From: Pachypanchax playfairii | Taxonomy: Eukaryota > Chordata > Actinopteri > Cyprinodontiformes > Aplocheilidae | DNA length: 64,000 bases | Direction of reading: 5' to 3' | NCBI GenBank assembly: GCA_006937955.1 | Contig: SSNP01000300.1 | Location: 288,461 to 352,460 of the forward strand | In this document: positions 43,455 to 55,897 of the stretch, piece after piece | Position numbering within the stretch: position 1 is the stretch's first letter | How the letters are laid out: each line of letters begins with the position of its first letter | Made by a program: the position numbers and the translations under genes | The notes under the pieces: model-generated | Told to the model about the DNA's origin: nothing | The model's database searches: none | What the model saw: the letters and a program-made list of their open reading frames with translations, nothing else

Positions 43455-45594
43455 TTGGTTTAATCTAGAGCTGCGTATGCTAAAAAGAACTTCAAGAAAG
43501 TTAGAAAGGAAATGGCGTTCCACTAAGCTAGAAGAAGTTTATTTATCTTAGAGAGATAGTCTGCTCATATACAAAAGAGCCCTTAGCAGGGTTAGAACCG
43601 AGTATTACTCGTCCCTTATAGAAGAGAACAGGAACAACCCCAGGTTTTTATTTAGTACTATAGCCAGACTAATAAAAAACCCAACTTCTATTGAATCGTG
43701 TATCCCAGTAACCCTCTGTAGTGATGACTTCATGAAATTCTTTACTAATAAAATAGATTCCATTAGAGGAAAAATCTATAATGCCCTTCCCACTGTTGTC
43801 TCTGGTTTGTTGTCCAGTGAAGCAGCTTTAGAATCTGAATCATGTTTAGACAGTTTCTGTCCAGCTGATCTTAATGAGTTAACACAAATTATAGCTTCTT
43901 CTAAACCATCTACATGTATGTTGGATCCTGTTCCAACCAGACTTTTTAAAGAGGTCTTCCAATTAATTAACACATGGATATTGGATATGATCAATATGTC
44001 TTTAATGAATGGATATGTGCCTAAGGCCTTTAAGGTTGCTGTAATTAAACCTTTACTTAAGAAACCTGACCTTGATCCAGGATCTCCAGGTAATTATCGA
44101 CCTATATCCAATTTACCCTTCATCTCAAAAATTCTATAGACAAGATAGTTGCAAACCAGTTATGTAATCATTTACACAGTAATAATCTTTTTAAAGAGTT
44201 CCAGTCAGGATTTAAAGCTCATCATAGCACCGAAACAGCACTGGTGAATATTTTTAATGATACTCTTATGGCCTCAGACAGTGGACTTGTGTCTGTGCTT
44301 GTCCTGTTAGATCTCAGTGCTGCGTTTGATACTATAGATCATAAGATCCTATTAAAGAGGCTTGAATATGATATCGGAATTCAGGAAACTGCATTAAACT
44401 GGTTTGAATCATATTTAACTGAAAGATTTCTGTTTGTTCATGTAAATAATGACTCTTCTTCATATACCAGAGTCAGTCATGGAGTTCCTCCGGGTTCAGT
44501 GCTTGCACCAATCCTCTTTACTATATATATGTTACCATTTGGTAAAATTATTAGACAACATGGTATAAAATTCAATTTTTATGCTGATGATACTCAGCTA
44601 TATCTATCAATGAAGCCTGATGAGACCAACCAGCTGCAGAGATTACAAGGTTGTCTTAATGATGTAAAATCTTGGATGAGGCTTAATTTTTTGCTTTTAA
44701 ACTCAGACAAGACAGAGGTTGTGACTTTTGGGCCTGAGAACCTTAGGAACGAGCTGTGTAGTCAGTCATCAACGTTGGATGGCATTAATTTGGCCTCCAA
44801 CAAGAAGGTAAAGAACCTGGGTGTTATCTTTGACCAGGACATGTCCTCTAGTTCTCATATAAAGCATGTTACCAGGACGGCCTACTTCCACCTGCGTAAT
44901 GTTGCTAAAATTAGGAGCATTCTGAATTAAAAGTGATGCAGAAACTTTAGTTCATGCATTTATTACTTCTAGACTTGATTATTGTAATTCTTTATTATCA
45001 GGATGTTATAATAGTGCTGTTAAAGGCCTCCAGCTGATCCAAAATGCTGCCGCCAGAGTTCTGATGAGGGTTAGAGGAACAGATCACATTTCTCCTGTTT
45101 TAGCATCACTTCATTTACTCCCTGTGAAATCCAGAATAAAGTTTAAAATGTTACTTTTGACGTATAAGGCCTTGAACGACCAAGCTCCATCTTATATTAA
45201 AGCGGTTATTGTTCCATATGTTCCTAACAGAGAACTTTGCTCTCAGACTGCAGGTCTGCTTGTAGTTCCTAGAGTTTCTAAAAGTAGAATGGGAGGAAGA
45301 GCTTTCAGTTATCAGGCTCCTCTCCTGTGGAACCAGCTTCCACTTTTTATCCGTGAGGCAGACTGAGCTGGGTTCTGCTAGAGGTTTCTTCCTGTTAAAA
45401 GGGAGTTGTCCCTTTTCGCCAACCGTGCTTGCTCAGGATGGGGGATTGCGCTGAATTAACAATTCAGCCCAGTCAGCTGGTTCCTTAGATAGGAAATGTT
45501 TTATTATTAATTGGTTGATTTTTATGTAAAGTTTCTTGAAATTACTTTGTCATGAACTGTCGCTTTATAAATAAATAAACTTGAAACTTGAACT
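43455..45594 (+). mobile_element. L2-like LINE, duplicate of 39600-41739
   Basis: Same sequence, same frameshifts and same truncation as the first copy. The pseudogene frames are at 43732-44139, 44244-44930 and 45064-45366. Confidence 0.8.
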
Positions 45595-45599
45595 TGAAA

Positions 45600-46175
45600 T
45601 GTGAGATCTCTTTGCTAACAAGATGTATGAACTTAAAACTCTGAAGACCCAGCCAGAGTATCAGGAATGCAGCATCATGTGTTTGAGACATGACCAAAGG
45701 AGCATATCTCAGACTCCAGTGTGTCTCTGTCTGGCTTTTAAACAGCACAGGCTGACAGAGATTTGAAGAGGAGCGACAAAACAAAAGAAGTTTGTCAGCT
45801 GATCACATCTGCAGTCATCTGTTGGGGGAGCAACATCAGAGCATGTGACATGAAGAGGTTGAAGAGATTGATAAGGAGGGCTGGTTCTGTTCTGGGGACT
45901 GATTTGGAGTCTCTTGAGTTGATTATCCAAAGGAGGATGAAGAACGGGATGGAAAACCCTCATCATCCTCTTCAGAACACGGTAACTCAACACCAGAGTG
46001 TCTTCAGTCAGAAGCTTCTTTAGATCTGCTGCAGCACAGACTGCTACAGGAGATCCTTCCTGTCCACAGCTAGAACCTTCTAAAATGGCTACCTAAAGAA
46101 GAACTGAGCTAAAACAACACTTAATTTCCCTTTGGGGATTAATAAAGTATTTTTGGTTGGTTGGTTGGTTGGTTT
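45600..46175 (+). mobile_element. Rex1-like LINE, duplicate of 41745-42320
   Basis: Identical to the first copy, including the in-frame internal deletion and the (GGTT)n tail. Confidence 0.7.
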
Positions 46176-46925
46176 TCGCTATACTCATGAGATTTCTTGA
46201 TCTTCCAGGACCAGCTGGATGTGACGCTACGCGAGTGCTTTATGCGTGTGAAGCGCTCTCGGTATGAAGGGATGCGCTGCTGATTGCGTGAGCAAAACGT
46301 TGCGTGCTGCTGAGGTGTCCAGTGGAAAGGAGCCTTTACTTTCAACATCATTGGGACATTAGACTGTTGTGTAATCACACACTATTAAATTTTTCATATT
46401 GTAAAAGACACACAAGACTGATGGTTTAACAGATTTTAGAGTCCAACTTTCAAACAAATATTTTACTTTTTTTTTTCTTTTTTCATCAAACCTCTGTCAT
46501 AAACTTTATGTTTATATTACTTAAGTTGAATTTATTTTCTTGTAAAATTCATTACAAGACTAGATGTATGTCTGATCAAAAATATCAGATTTAAATTATT
46601 GTCTTGTTTCTCAGAATATTGTCAAGTTCAGCAAAAACCTGCTCATCATGCATCCATTAAAATCAACCTACAGGACCAGTGAGTGGGTCATGGCTTAAAT
46701 CTCCTTACATAATGTTACAGAGCTAACATATTAACTGGGACATTACAATGCAGTTTGTCAAGCCTTGTATGACTTTACATTACTGACTGTTGTTACTTTC
46801 CTGGTGAGGAATGGGTACTCCAACCATGATGATTACCTCATTCTAATCAAGTAGCTGTCCCACTTTTAACCTGACATAGATGCCGACACAAATTAATGAT
46901 GATTTTTAAGGGTTTTATTTACATT

Positions 46926-47339
46926 TTTTGAAAGGAATAAATGAATATGTTCTGGCAGATTGGGTTCGTGGACTGGCTGATGGGGCTAAAAGTAAATGCT
47001 CTGCAGAAATCTTGAGACTCACAATTTAGGTGGAAAGACAAAAAACATAGCGAGAGAAACTAAGTGTCATGGTGTTTAGTCGTCTTGCTTGTGGTCAATT
47101 TTTAGTCTGTTCCCAGTTTGAATGTCGTTAATTTTGTTATGTTTTTTCCTGTATCCATGGCAATTGTTTCAAGCTCCCTTGATTCCTCAGCACCTCATCT
47201 ACATCAGCTGCACCTTACCTGCTCAACCAGCTCACTGAGTTGTCATTTGACTAACCAGCCCTCACAATTTGTGTCTGTCAGTATAGTGCCCACAGCATGG
47301 ACATGAAAGCTGGAGACAGGCAAGTACATCAGGAGACAT
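46926..47339. other. short stretch without recognised features
   Basis: Unique sequence after the duplicated block; no gene or repeat seen. Confidence 0.5.
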
Positions 47340-47935
47340 GGAGGAGTCCAAAGGAGAGCAACAACCCAACAGCAGGATAGCTACCTCCACCTTTGTGCAA
47401 GGAGGAACAGGAGGAGCTGCCAGAGTCCTGCAAAATGACCTCCAGCAGGCCACAAATGTGCATGTATGTACTCAAACAGTCAAAAACAGACTCCATAAAG
47501 GTGGTATGAGGCCCCAACAGGTAGGGGTTGTGTTTACAGCCCAACACCATGCAAGACATCGCCAGAGAACACAAAGATTAGGAAATTTGCCACTGGCACC
47601 CTGTGCTCTTCACAGATGAAAGGAGGTTCACACTGAGCACATGTGACAGACGTGACAGATCCTGGAGATGCCGTGAGAATGTTCTGCTGCCTGCAACATC
47701 TTTCAGCATGACAGGTTTGGCAGAGGATCAGTAATGATGTAGGGTGTCATTTCTTTGGAGGGGTCCGCACATCCCTCTATGTGCTCACCAGAGGTAGCCT
47801 GATTGCCATTAGGCAACGAGCTGAGATCCTCAGACCCCTTTTGAGAACATATGCTGGTGCGGTTGGCCCTGGGTTCCTCCTAATGCAAGAAAATGCTGGC
47901 CCCGTCTTTGTCTTCTTTCTTTCTCTTCTTCTCTT
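47340..47935 (+). pseudogene. Tc1-like transposase pseudogene (second family)
   Basis: Fragments in three frames: TVKNRLHKGGMRPQ, HRQRTQRLGN, LFTDERRFTLSTCDRRDRSW (first catalytic Asp region), ISLEG, and LTRGSLIAIRQRAEILRPLL ... VGPGFLLMQENAGP, where the usual motif is LMQDNARP; the second Asp is Glu here. Stops and shifts throughout, and the DDE end is missing. It differs from the Tc1 elements at 33 kb and 62.9 kb. Confidence 0.75.
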
Positions 47936-48370
47936 ACACTTCAATGACATTTTTTTATCTAACAACTAAGACATATTCAAACAACATGGTGAGAACTGCG
48001 GGGTAGAATAAATGGATGGAGGCTACACAAACACTTAAAAACTATCCTGCATGTGTAAGGGTGTCCCATGTGCCAGTCAGGTCTCACTCCTGACATATAA
48101 GATTACATTCAAAAACAGAAAATTATCTTTTAACTGCTATGAACCCCCATAAAAGATGCAAACATTCGAAAACACTTGTCACCCTAACTACAAAGAGGAC
48201 CAAACTCATTAAACAACAACTGAATAGCAGAACTAACAACGATTTAGATTAAATAATGTAGATCTCAGATTCTGATTTTTTATGATTTACTGTTCTGAAG
48301 CTGATTTTATTTATTTATTTAATTAATTTGGACTGATTGAGCAGGCAATGTATCTTTGGGAATGTGGGAG

Positions 48371-49221
48371 TGTCATGGTGCTAACCAGGTGGGGTTGTTT
48401 TTGAGCTCCAAGGTGACCCAAACTCCAAACACACACAGCGAGGAAACAACGTTCAAGTTTAACAGTGTTTAATTTTGTACAGTGCTCCAAATTACACACA
48501 CATGAAAACTGTACATAAACGATGAGACTCAGGACGGGACTGGTGCGGGACAGGAACGGTCCTGGGTTGTGAGAGAGAGAGAAGTTAGTGACAGGCTGTG
48601 ATACCAGCTGCGGTGTGCGGGGATCGTGCTCGTTAAACTCACGGGATCGTGTTTGACGTCCGGTTGTGAGGAGAGATCCAGTGATGCTGCCGCGGAGGTG
48701 GTGATCCAGACTGTTGGTGATAGTGTTAGGAAATCCGGGTCCGGGTGCTGTATGTGCAGACGTGACTGCAGCAGGGGTGACAGCAGCGTGCTGACCGGGA
48801 AGGTGTGGATCAGAGGAAGCCAGAGACAGACAGGGAGCCAGAGGGAGAGAGCTGGTCACGTAACACCGCAACGGAGCTCTTGTGTGTTCCAGGGTGAAGC
48901 CAATCCTCACTGTGAGCGGGTCGATTACCACGCTGAGGTTCTGCGGTCGGGAGAGGAGCTCCAGGACAGCGGGCTAAACACAAGGATAAAGAAGGCAGGT
49001 TAATCACTGCTACAAATTGCTCTGGTGAATAATCACTGGCCACTCTGTACCACGAAATGTAGTGGAACAAACTGGCGTCTGTCTCTTGTTCCTCCTCTGC
49101 TTAAGTACCCAGCTCTCCTGAGCTGGGTAATGATCCACACCTGTCTTCACTGATCATCTGCTGCCACGCCCTGCAAAACAATTAGTGCACAACACCACCA
49201 CCAGCAGCAGAGATCCTCACA
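48371..49221 (-). mobile_element. solo LTR A (851 bp) with 5-bp target duplication
   Basis: TG...CA ends (TGTCATGG to CCTCACA on the plus strand) flanked by exact GGGAG repeats (48366-48370, 49222-49226). An ATTAAA signal near the minus-strand 3' end and a TATA-like TACTTAAG near 49,100 give the orientation. It shares GAACAAACTGGCGTCTGTCTC with the LTRs at 60-62 kb. No internal retrotransposon sequence adjoins it, so it is a solo LTR of a Ty3/gypsy-type element (class inferred). Long open frames across it are chance. Confidence 0.75.
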
Positions 49222-49226
49222 GGGAG

Positions 49227-51822
49227 GGTAACATCAGATAAGTTGCAGAGAGGTGTGTAAGACTCCCACTCTGCTTCCTGGGCTGTACCCTGGATGTTAC
49301 AGTTTTGAAGGAGAAATACATTCTACCAAATTCCTAGAAAGCAGAATTGCACCAACCAAAGGGGGATGGATGCCACCTCTCGGCATTAGACCAAGTTTTC
49401 CCAGAGGGCCTTCCAATGATCAAATAAGCCCACATTATTATCAGGACACCACATTGACAACTAGCAGCAAAACAAAGACATGTGAATAAAATATATCAGC
49501 ATTGGTGACATTGGGGGTACCAGAAAAAATTACATTGTTTTTGCAAAGTTACACGCCAAAGCAACATTCATTTTAGTGAGATAACAATAATTTTAGGAAT
49601 TGAATGTTCCTCAAATCCAGCTTTATTAAGCTAATGTTCTCATTCAAACAATGGCACGACACGTGAATTCACATCTGCTTTGTGATTGTGAACCAGCAAG
49701 AAAATTATGTTGAAGAAGAATTAAGAGATAAAACCCTATGGTTGGAATTGTGTTAATGCATCTGGAACGCAAGCAAGGAATCCCGACACTGAGCTCAACT
49801 TCCATCATTGTTTTGAATATGTGGACTGCCTGACACACATTTTTTGTGTCATGTTATTACCTTAGATATACTTCACATCCTTCTGGTGCCTGCCATTCTG
49901 GTTGATTTTTTTTTTTTGAAAGACCAACATTCCATAAACTTGCTGGATTAACTTGCATTGTATAAAAGATAAATAGAACGTGAAGGAGGTTTTGTGTTTG
50001 TGTGTTTATTGCGTAACTATAGTCTGAAAGGGCTACTTATTTGGTACTAATTGTATGGATTGAAACTTTCCTAAGTGAGTGAGCACATCAATCTGATTTG
50101 ATCATTCCTTCACAAAAAATTACTGGCATGGCCTTAGCAAAGTTAAACTAATACATTGCTAAAAGCTATATGAGAAATTAAATTTTCTTCTGTCCTTGAT
50201 TGCCAGAAACGGAATGACATGAGCTTTTCTTTACAAAAGGCATTTCCAAGGTCTTCCATCAAGGTTGTCCCCAATGAAAAATTGCCGCTAAATGGAAATA
50301 GTTTAACATGATGAAAACCTGCAGTTATAGTGTCTGTAATATTTCAGAAGTGACTGATTATTGATTTGAATTCAAAGAAGGTTAATAGCCTCTTTACACA
50401 AGGAGTGGAATGAGTTTGCAATGAGACACATTTTGCTTAATTGCACATCAGCCCACAATTATTTAATTTAATAAGACATTTTTCCATTTTTATTTTGCCC
50501 TCATAACACCGCCTGACCTAAGCTTGAATCCAGAGGCTGAGATTTCTTTCTTCTTTTTTTTTTGATTATGCAAGTTTTAAAAGGCCAGTGTTGAAGCACA
50601 ATGTTGTTTGTTTCCCAAATGACATGAAGGCCAAATGTTTAGTTTGCTGTTGCACCAGGAGACCAATCAGTGAGCAAATTAAAAAGAGATGAAAAGAAAA
50701 ACATCAGAAACACATGGATGCCACATTTTTTTAGTAGTTGTGAGTAGTTATTATTAGTAATCTCCAACCTTCTCTCATCACCGTCATTCATCCAATTGAT
50801 TGCTTCGTCTCACTGCCAATGTCATCTTACAGGTCATACAAGCATCCATCTCTTTTATTCACAATTACATTTGTATGTTTCTTTTTTCATATGCTTTTAT
50901 TTTTCTTTGCTTCTTTCAACTCTTTGCTCTATCTTTCCCTGGCATTCATCTGTGTTCCCTGTTTTCCTCTGCCTCTGTGCCCTTCATGAAATTGCTCCAC
51001 GACTAAGTGTGTACTAGTGTGATGAATTGCCGAATGGGGGGAATGAAGCATTAAAACTGGAAGCTGGAGATTCACAGGAACATGATGATCAGCAAGATCC
51101 TCTTAAAAGTGTAGGGGGTTTTACATGTTAGTGTCCGATTATGAGATTATCCATGTTTTTTTCCATTATCTATGAATGAAATTCCACCTCTACTTTGTGT
51201 GTGCAGACAAACCATGTTCAGTACAAACCTCATTGTTTTCTCTGGAAAACTGTCTTGGCCCACCTTTGAAATGTTACATGTTGATCTATGTCTATTCCTC
51301 TTTAAGTCATACTTTTGGTTGTGGGATTAATGGACACATTAATAAATATCCCATATTGGAGAACATGGAAATGTAAAGCCCTTCACCTTTTATCCTGTCT
51401 TAGATGAAAAAAAAACATTGTAATGCAAAAATGATGAGGTGTGACATGTGATTTGTTTTCCATCTGTGTTTCTTGCTGTGTGTGTTTACAAGTAAGACAA
51501 TAAACTAGTGTCAAGCTAATGTTTGGCATCTCATGGAGCTTTTTGATCAGTAAAGAAGTTTGGTTCCTGTTTTTCCAACATGGTATAAATTAGTTACAGA
51601 AGTAAACTCAGGGCACTTAACATTTTAAAATGAAAACCAAATGCCATTGAAAGAGATGTGGTGTTACAAGCTTATACATACACTGTCTGTAGGGCATGTG
51701 TAATTAGTGGATTGAAATCCAATGTATCTTCTCAGCATCTTCCACTGTTCGATGCCAGACCATTTAGTCACTCTTGGAAAACTCTTGACTAAATTTTCTA
51801 GTCTCTTGTCAATTAAAAAAAC
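49227..51822. other. intergenic stretch without recognised features
   Basis: No gene, RNA or classified repeat visible; AT-rich sequence only. Confidence 0.5.
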
Positions 51823-51825
51823 TTA

Positions 51826-52356
51826 GGGCCTGATTTATCAAAGGTTTGCGGTTGTTAAAACAGGCGCAAACCGCTCAGCGGCCGCAAAAACAAGCAGCGG
51901 GTGATTTACTAATGGTGCGCAGGCAAAACTGCACCTGTTAAACCTGCTGCTAGACGCGCAAAGTCATTTTTGTGTCATTGCCCTCAATGAATATGCAATC
52001 TGGGTGTTTCTGTCAGAAGACGCAAAATATTGGGAGGAGGACATGTAAATAAATGGGTGTTCCAGGTGCATTGTGATTTATCAAACCTGAAACTATTTGC
52101 AGCTTCTAATTTTGCAAGTATTTTTTCCACATTTGAAAAGCATGTTTCAACTCAGTACAAAAATGGGTGCGGTGATTGTTGCGAGGAGACACAGACAGAC
52201 GCGTGGATCATTCCAACACACTGTGGTAGTTAGTGCTGCATCTCCCAGGGTAGATTGTCTAGTGTGTGTGTAACAGGCTTTGAATGCCTTGGCGCAAAAC
52301 TTTTGCGGCGCACGCAATTTTGCGCTCCTTACTTGGAAAGTTGATAAATCAGGCCC
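51826..52356. mobile_element. Harbinger-like non-autonomous element, copy 2 (531 bp)
   Basis: Terminal repeats GGGCCTGATTTATCAA at both ends, flanked by TTA (51823-51825, 52357-52359). Shares the outer 200 or so bases at each side with copy 1 at 31235 and lacks about 340 bp of its centre. TTA is the preferred Harbinger target. Confidence 0.7.
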
Positions 52357-52359
52357 TTA

Positions 52360-53189
52360 GTCTCTAGTGGAAATATTGCTCTTGTTATTTCTCAACCCTA
52401 TAGTGATTTTCGTTTGCTATGCTCTTCCTCAGTCAACCATCTCAGTGTGACCTGATTAAGTGTGGAGTCTACTTCAAGTCTTTTCTGGGCCTCCTCAATC
52501 CTCTCTTGTGAAACCTGGCTCCGAAGTCACCATTGCTGTGTACTTAGAAAAGTGGATGAAATATCTTTATCCACCTCTCAATCACCAGCTCTCCTTGTTT
52601 CACCACCTCACCTCCAGCCTCCTCTCACCTACCTGTCCTGTCCTTCTAAGATCCTTTTATTGGGTCCCTGGTTGCCTGGATCCTGTTTGCTTACTGAGGC
52701 AAGCCACATCCATGCCAGGGCAACCAACAGCACCCTCCAGAACACCTAGAAGTAGCACCCATCCCAGTCTTGCATGGCTAGCGTAGGACCGACAGCAAGG
52801 GGAGGGGCTCCCATTAATTCCACTCATTCATATAGCATGAATTGTCAGTGTGTTTGAATGTGTAAGACTGTAAGGTGTGATGGTGAGTATTAGTGCATAT
52901 GACACAGGTGCATTACAAATGGGGGAAAGTATTACAGGCAAAGGTATCCTACTACTGGCTGACAGCAGAATCCCCCCTCCCCACCAGCTCCCCCTGACCC
53001 TATATGTGAAGCACAGTTTTTTTTTCCAAGTTAGATCTCTGTAAAGCTTAGTTTGCATCCGTTCAAGTGTTGAATGGAAGAAGGCATCTAATGCAACTTT
53101 GGGACACTTTAAGTATCTAGTTAAACATTTTGGTTAAAGCAATGCCCCACATGTTACCCAGCTCATATGAGCGATGTCTTAAAGATTAT
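52360..53189. other. intergenic stretch without recognised features
   Basis: Two overlapping frames near 52,460-52,790 show no family resemblance and no supporting splice signals. Nothing else seen. Confidence 0.45.
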
Positions 53190-53468
53190 AAAGGTTAGAG
53201 CGGTCGTCCTCCAACTTGAAGGTTGGTAGATTGATCCCAGCTTCCACCGCCACATGTCGAAGTGTCCTTGGGCAAGACACTGAACCCCATGTTGCCCTCC
53301 GATCTGCGTATCGGGCTGTGTGAGTGTTAGCCCCTACCCTCTCCCCCCGATTTAAATATCGGGTTGTGTGAATGGGTAAATGTAAAAACTTGTAGTGTGA
53401 AAGCGCTTTGAGTGGTCTGAAGGACTAGAAAAGCGCTATACAAATACAGGACATTTACCATTTACCAT
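53190..53468 (+). mobile_element. tRNA-derived SINE, copy 2 (5'-truncated)
   Basis: Same body and tail as the SINE at 34297: TGTCCTTGGGCAAGACACTG, GAAAAGCGCTATACAAATAC and TTTACCA repeats. It lacks about the first 20 bases of the head, as expected for incomplete target-primed reverse transcription. Confidence 0.8.
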
Positions 53469-53472
53469 TTAA

Positions 53473-54050
53473 AGAGGTCCTTCCATTAAAAACATTTTTT
53501 CTGAGGTTTCTGTTGAATATTTTAGCTCCACAGGTGTTCTTACCTTCATAGTAGGTGTGAAAACAGGTCAACAACTTCTCTTTCAGTTTTAATCTCTCAA
53601 ACTACGCAGGTGGCGATAAAACCCGATTTCTCCTGAGTCCGAACAGCCTGTATCTGTTTCGTCAAAACTCCTTTGTTCGTTAGTTTTCGGCAGCTCCCAC
53701 AGTTGAAACCACGCCTAGCATGCTGCTCACTAAAAAGCCTAACGTAGCAAACAGGAAGACACCACGTCTGACGTTGCCATGTACAGCGGGACAGGAAACA
53801 GTATTATTTGCTCTCATAGGCTAGTTTGTTAGCCAATTAGAGTCCAGCAAATTTGAACAATGAATATGAATGAGCTGCTGACGAAGCAGCCTAACGGAAG
53901 GAGCCGGAACCACACAAATTTTAACGCAGACAGATTGAAAGGTCTGTTAATAAGTGTTTCCTGACGTTTTTAGATATAAAATGTTTCATATTACTGGTTA
54001 ATACTTAAGAAATAACCACAAAGTCCTGAAATGTGTATGAAATGGTCTCT
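53473..54050. mobile_element. TTAA-type MITE, 578 bp
   Basis: Flanked by TTAA (53469-53472, 54051-54054). The terminal repeats start AGAGGTCCTTCCAT and AGAGACCATTTCAT. No ORF of interest. Inserted at the very tail of the SINE. Confidence 0.6.
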
Positions 54051-54284
54051 TTAAGAGATTTTCATAATGTTTCTGTTTACTTGGGTGACATCTTGATCTA
54101 CTCAAAGTCCTTAGAACAATACAAAATCCAAGTGTATTTAGTTCTTCAGAGACTGCTAGAATTTATGTGTAAAAGCTGAGAAGCATGAGTTTCATGTTTT
54201 TTTCCGTCACTTTTTAATGTTACATTTTCGACGGAGGTAGCATTAAAACTAATCTTGAAAAGGTTAAGGAAGTTTCTGAGTGGC

Positions 54285-54517
54285 CAAATGGGAGGAAGAG
54301 CTTTCAGTTATCAGACTGCTCTCCTGTGAAACCAGCATCCACTTTGAATCCATGAGACAAATATCCTGTATACTTTTAAGAATAGACTTAAAATATTCAT
54401 TCTTACAAAATTACACAGTTAGGGTTAGCTTCAGTGTTGTATTTTTGTATTTCTGTAAAGTGCCTTGAAATTACTTTTGTTATGAAGTGACACTTTATAA
54501 ATAAATAGGAATTGAAT
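54285..54517 (+). mobile_element. L2-like LINE 3' tail
   Basis: ATGGGAGGAAGAGCTTTCAG, TCTCCTGTG..ACCAGC..CCACTT and GACACTTTATAAATAAATAG match the end of the L2-like LINE (41430-41735), with a deletion in the 3' UTR. Confidence 0.7.
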
Positions 54518-55187
54518 TATCCCTCACTTTCCCTATAGTTATGTAGCTATAGGCTTAGACTTATGGAAAACATGCTGACCACATTTGTTCACTATGCTGT
54601 CTTTACTCTCCATGTTGATATTTATTATTGTTGCTGCTCATTCAGTGCCATAGACGTCTTGACGTCTCTAAAGCTTTTATTGGCTGAAATCCCGCGAAAT
54701 CCCAGGCAGTCAGAATGATGACAGTGAATGCGGAAGGGAGATTCTGAGTCTGTGTAACGGCTGGGAAGCTATGTCTTTGTTCAGAGTTATTACAAAGAAA
54801 TATAGAATTGATGGAATTGAGAAGGTGGTGGAGTTTATTACATGGATAAAATCCTTCCAGCACAAGAGTCTGATCTACCGGGACCAAGTATTGTGCCGAA
54901 GGTGGTGCAGTTTTTGTTCCAGCTCGTCATTTCAGGTTTGTGATGTCATCAGCTTGACGTGACGGTTCTTCTGGTGATTCTAGTTAACCTGAGGAAGATC
55001 CATCCGACCAGTATCTCCTGTTAGAATCATCTGCAGGCAGCAGGGACCAAAATAAAGAACGATTCACTCCATAACACACACAGAAAGTGTTGATAGATGA
55101 ACTGATGGCCGGGGGGGACTGACTGAGTCGTGCACTCATGCGTGCACATGAGCGCACACATGTACATACACACACAGAGTATCTGGA
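54518..55187. other. stretch without recognised features
   Basis: A 63-codon frame at 54771-54962 has no recognisable motif. Nothing else seen. Confidence 0.4.
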
Positions 55188-55195
55188 TCATAAAT

Positions 55196-55897
55196 TAGAG
55201 CCCTGCACTCCCGCGGGAGTCCCGCGGGACCCGACGCAAAGCAATGCCGCGCGGGACAAATAGAGAAAGCTCATTGCGGGCGCGGGGCGGGCGCGGGAGT
55301 GCACAATGCGGGAGCGGGCAGAGCGGTGATAAGCTGCAGTCCTGCAAACTAAAAATAAAACTAAAATACACAATGTGTACTCTCTCCCAGCTTCGTCCCA
55401 CCGTCCAAACAACACAATAATAAGCACAATATCAGGCTGATTGAGTCTAAATTTATGCAATGAGTGAGCAGGAGTCTGATTGAATGTTTGGATTTTTTGT
55501 GCTGTGATGGTTCTGTGACAACCAGCAGCTCCAGCTCCCCTTACGACCATCCATCTCAATAATCTGTTGTCTCCAGATGTGTGTTGGGGATCGCCTCAGC
55601 TGCGCATGCCACTTGCCAAGTTGGCAACGCGTTCCTTCCCCACTGCCCTTGGTGAATGATCGGTCAGTGGTATGCTCTAAGCTCAGCATTTAATTACCCA
55701 AGCCAAAGACAAGAACTTTTGTGAGAAATAACGGGAACGTCTGAATCATGCGGGAATTGCGGGCGGGAGCGGGACAAAATATGGCAGGAGCGGGCGGGAG
55801 CGGGACTTAAAATCATAGTCCTTTGCTGGCGCGGGGCGGGAGCGGAACTGTACTATGCGGGAGCGGGACTGGAAATTCCGTCCCGCGCAGGCCTCTA
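55196..55897. mobile_element. hAT element, non-autonomous, 702 bp, GC-rich ends
   Basis: An exact 8-bp target duplication TCATAAAT (55188-55195, 55898-55905). Ends TAGAGCCCTGCAC and, on the other strand, TAGAGGCCTGCGC. The outer 130-150 bp on each side are dense in GCGGGAGCGGGAC-type motifs, while the centre is ordinary AT-rich DNA. The frame at 55188-55559 on the minus strand runs through the terminal repeat and is not a gene. Confidence 0.85.

Larger units (their letters stand above)
43081..46925. repeat. second copy of the 3,845-bp duplication
   Basis: Starts at the first base after the gap with the same bases as 39226 and stays in register (offset 3,855) until 46925, after which unique sequence follows. 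Confidence 0.97.

Noticed and set aside
39226..46925. True tandem duplication of a LINE-containing block
   Set aside because: Exact boundaries at the N gap and lack of differences favour an unmerged contig overlap.
48323..49070. Long overlapping open frames on both strands
   Set aside because: They lie inside a solo LTR with a target duplication, show no family resemblance and occur on both strands, as expected from GC-rich sequence.
52460..52786. 108-codon frame
   Set aside because: No homology recognised, a second overlapping frame of similar length exists, no splice or promoter support.
55188..55559. 123-codon minus-strand frame
   Set aside because: Runs through the terminal repeat of a hAT element and matches no protein family.
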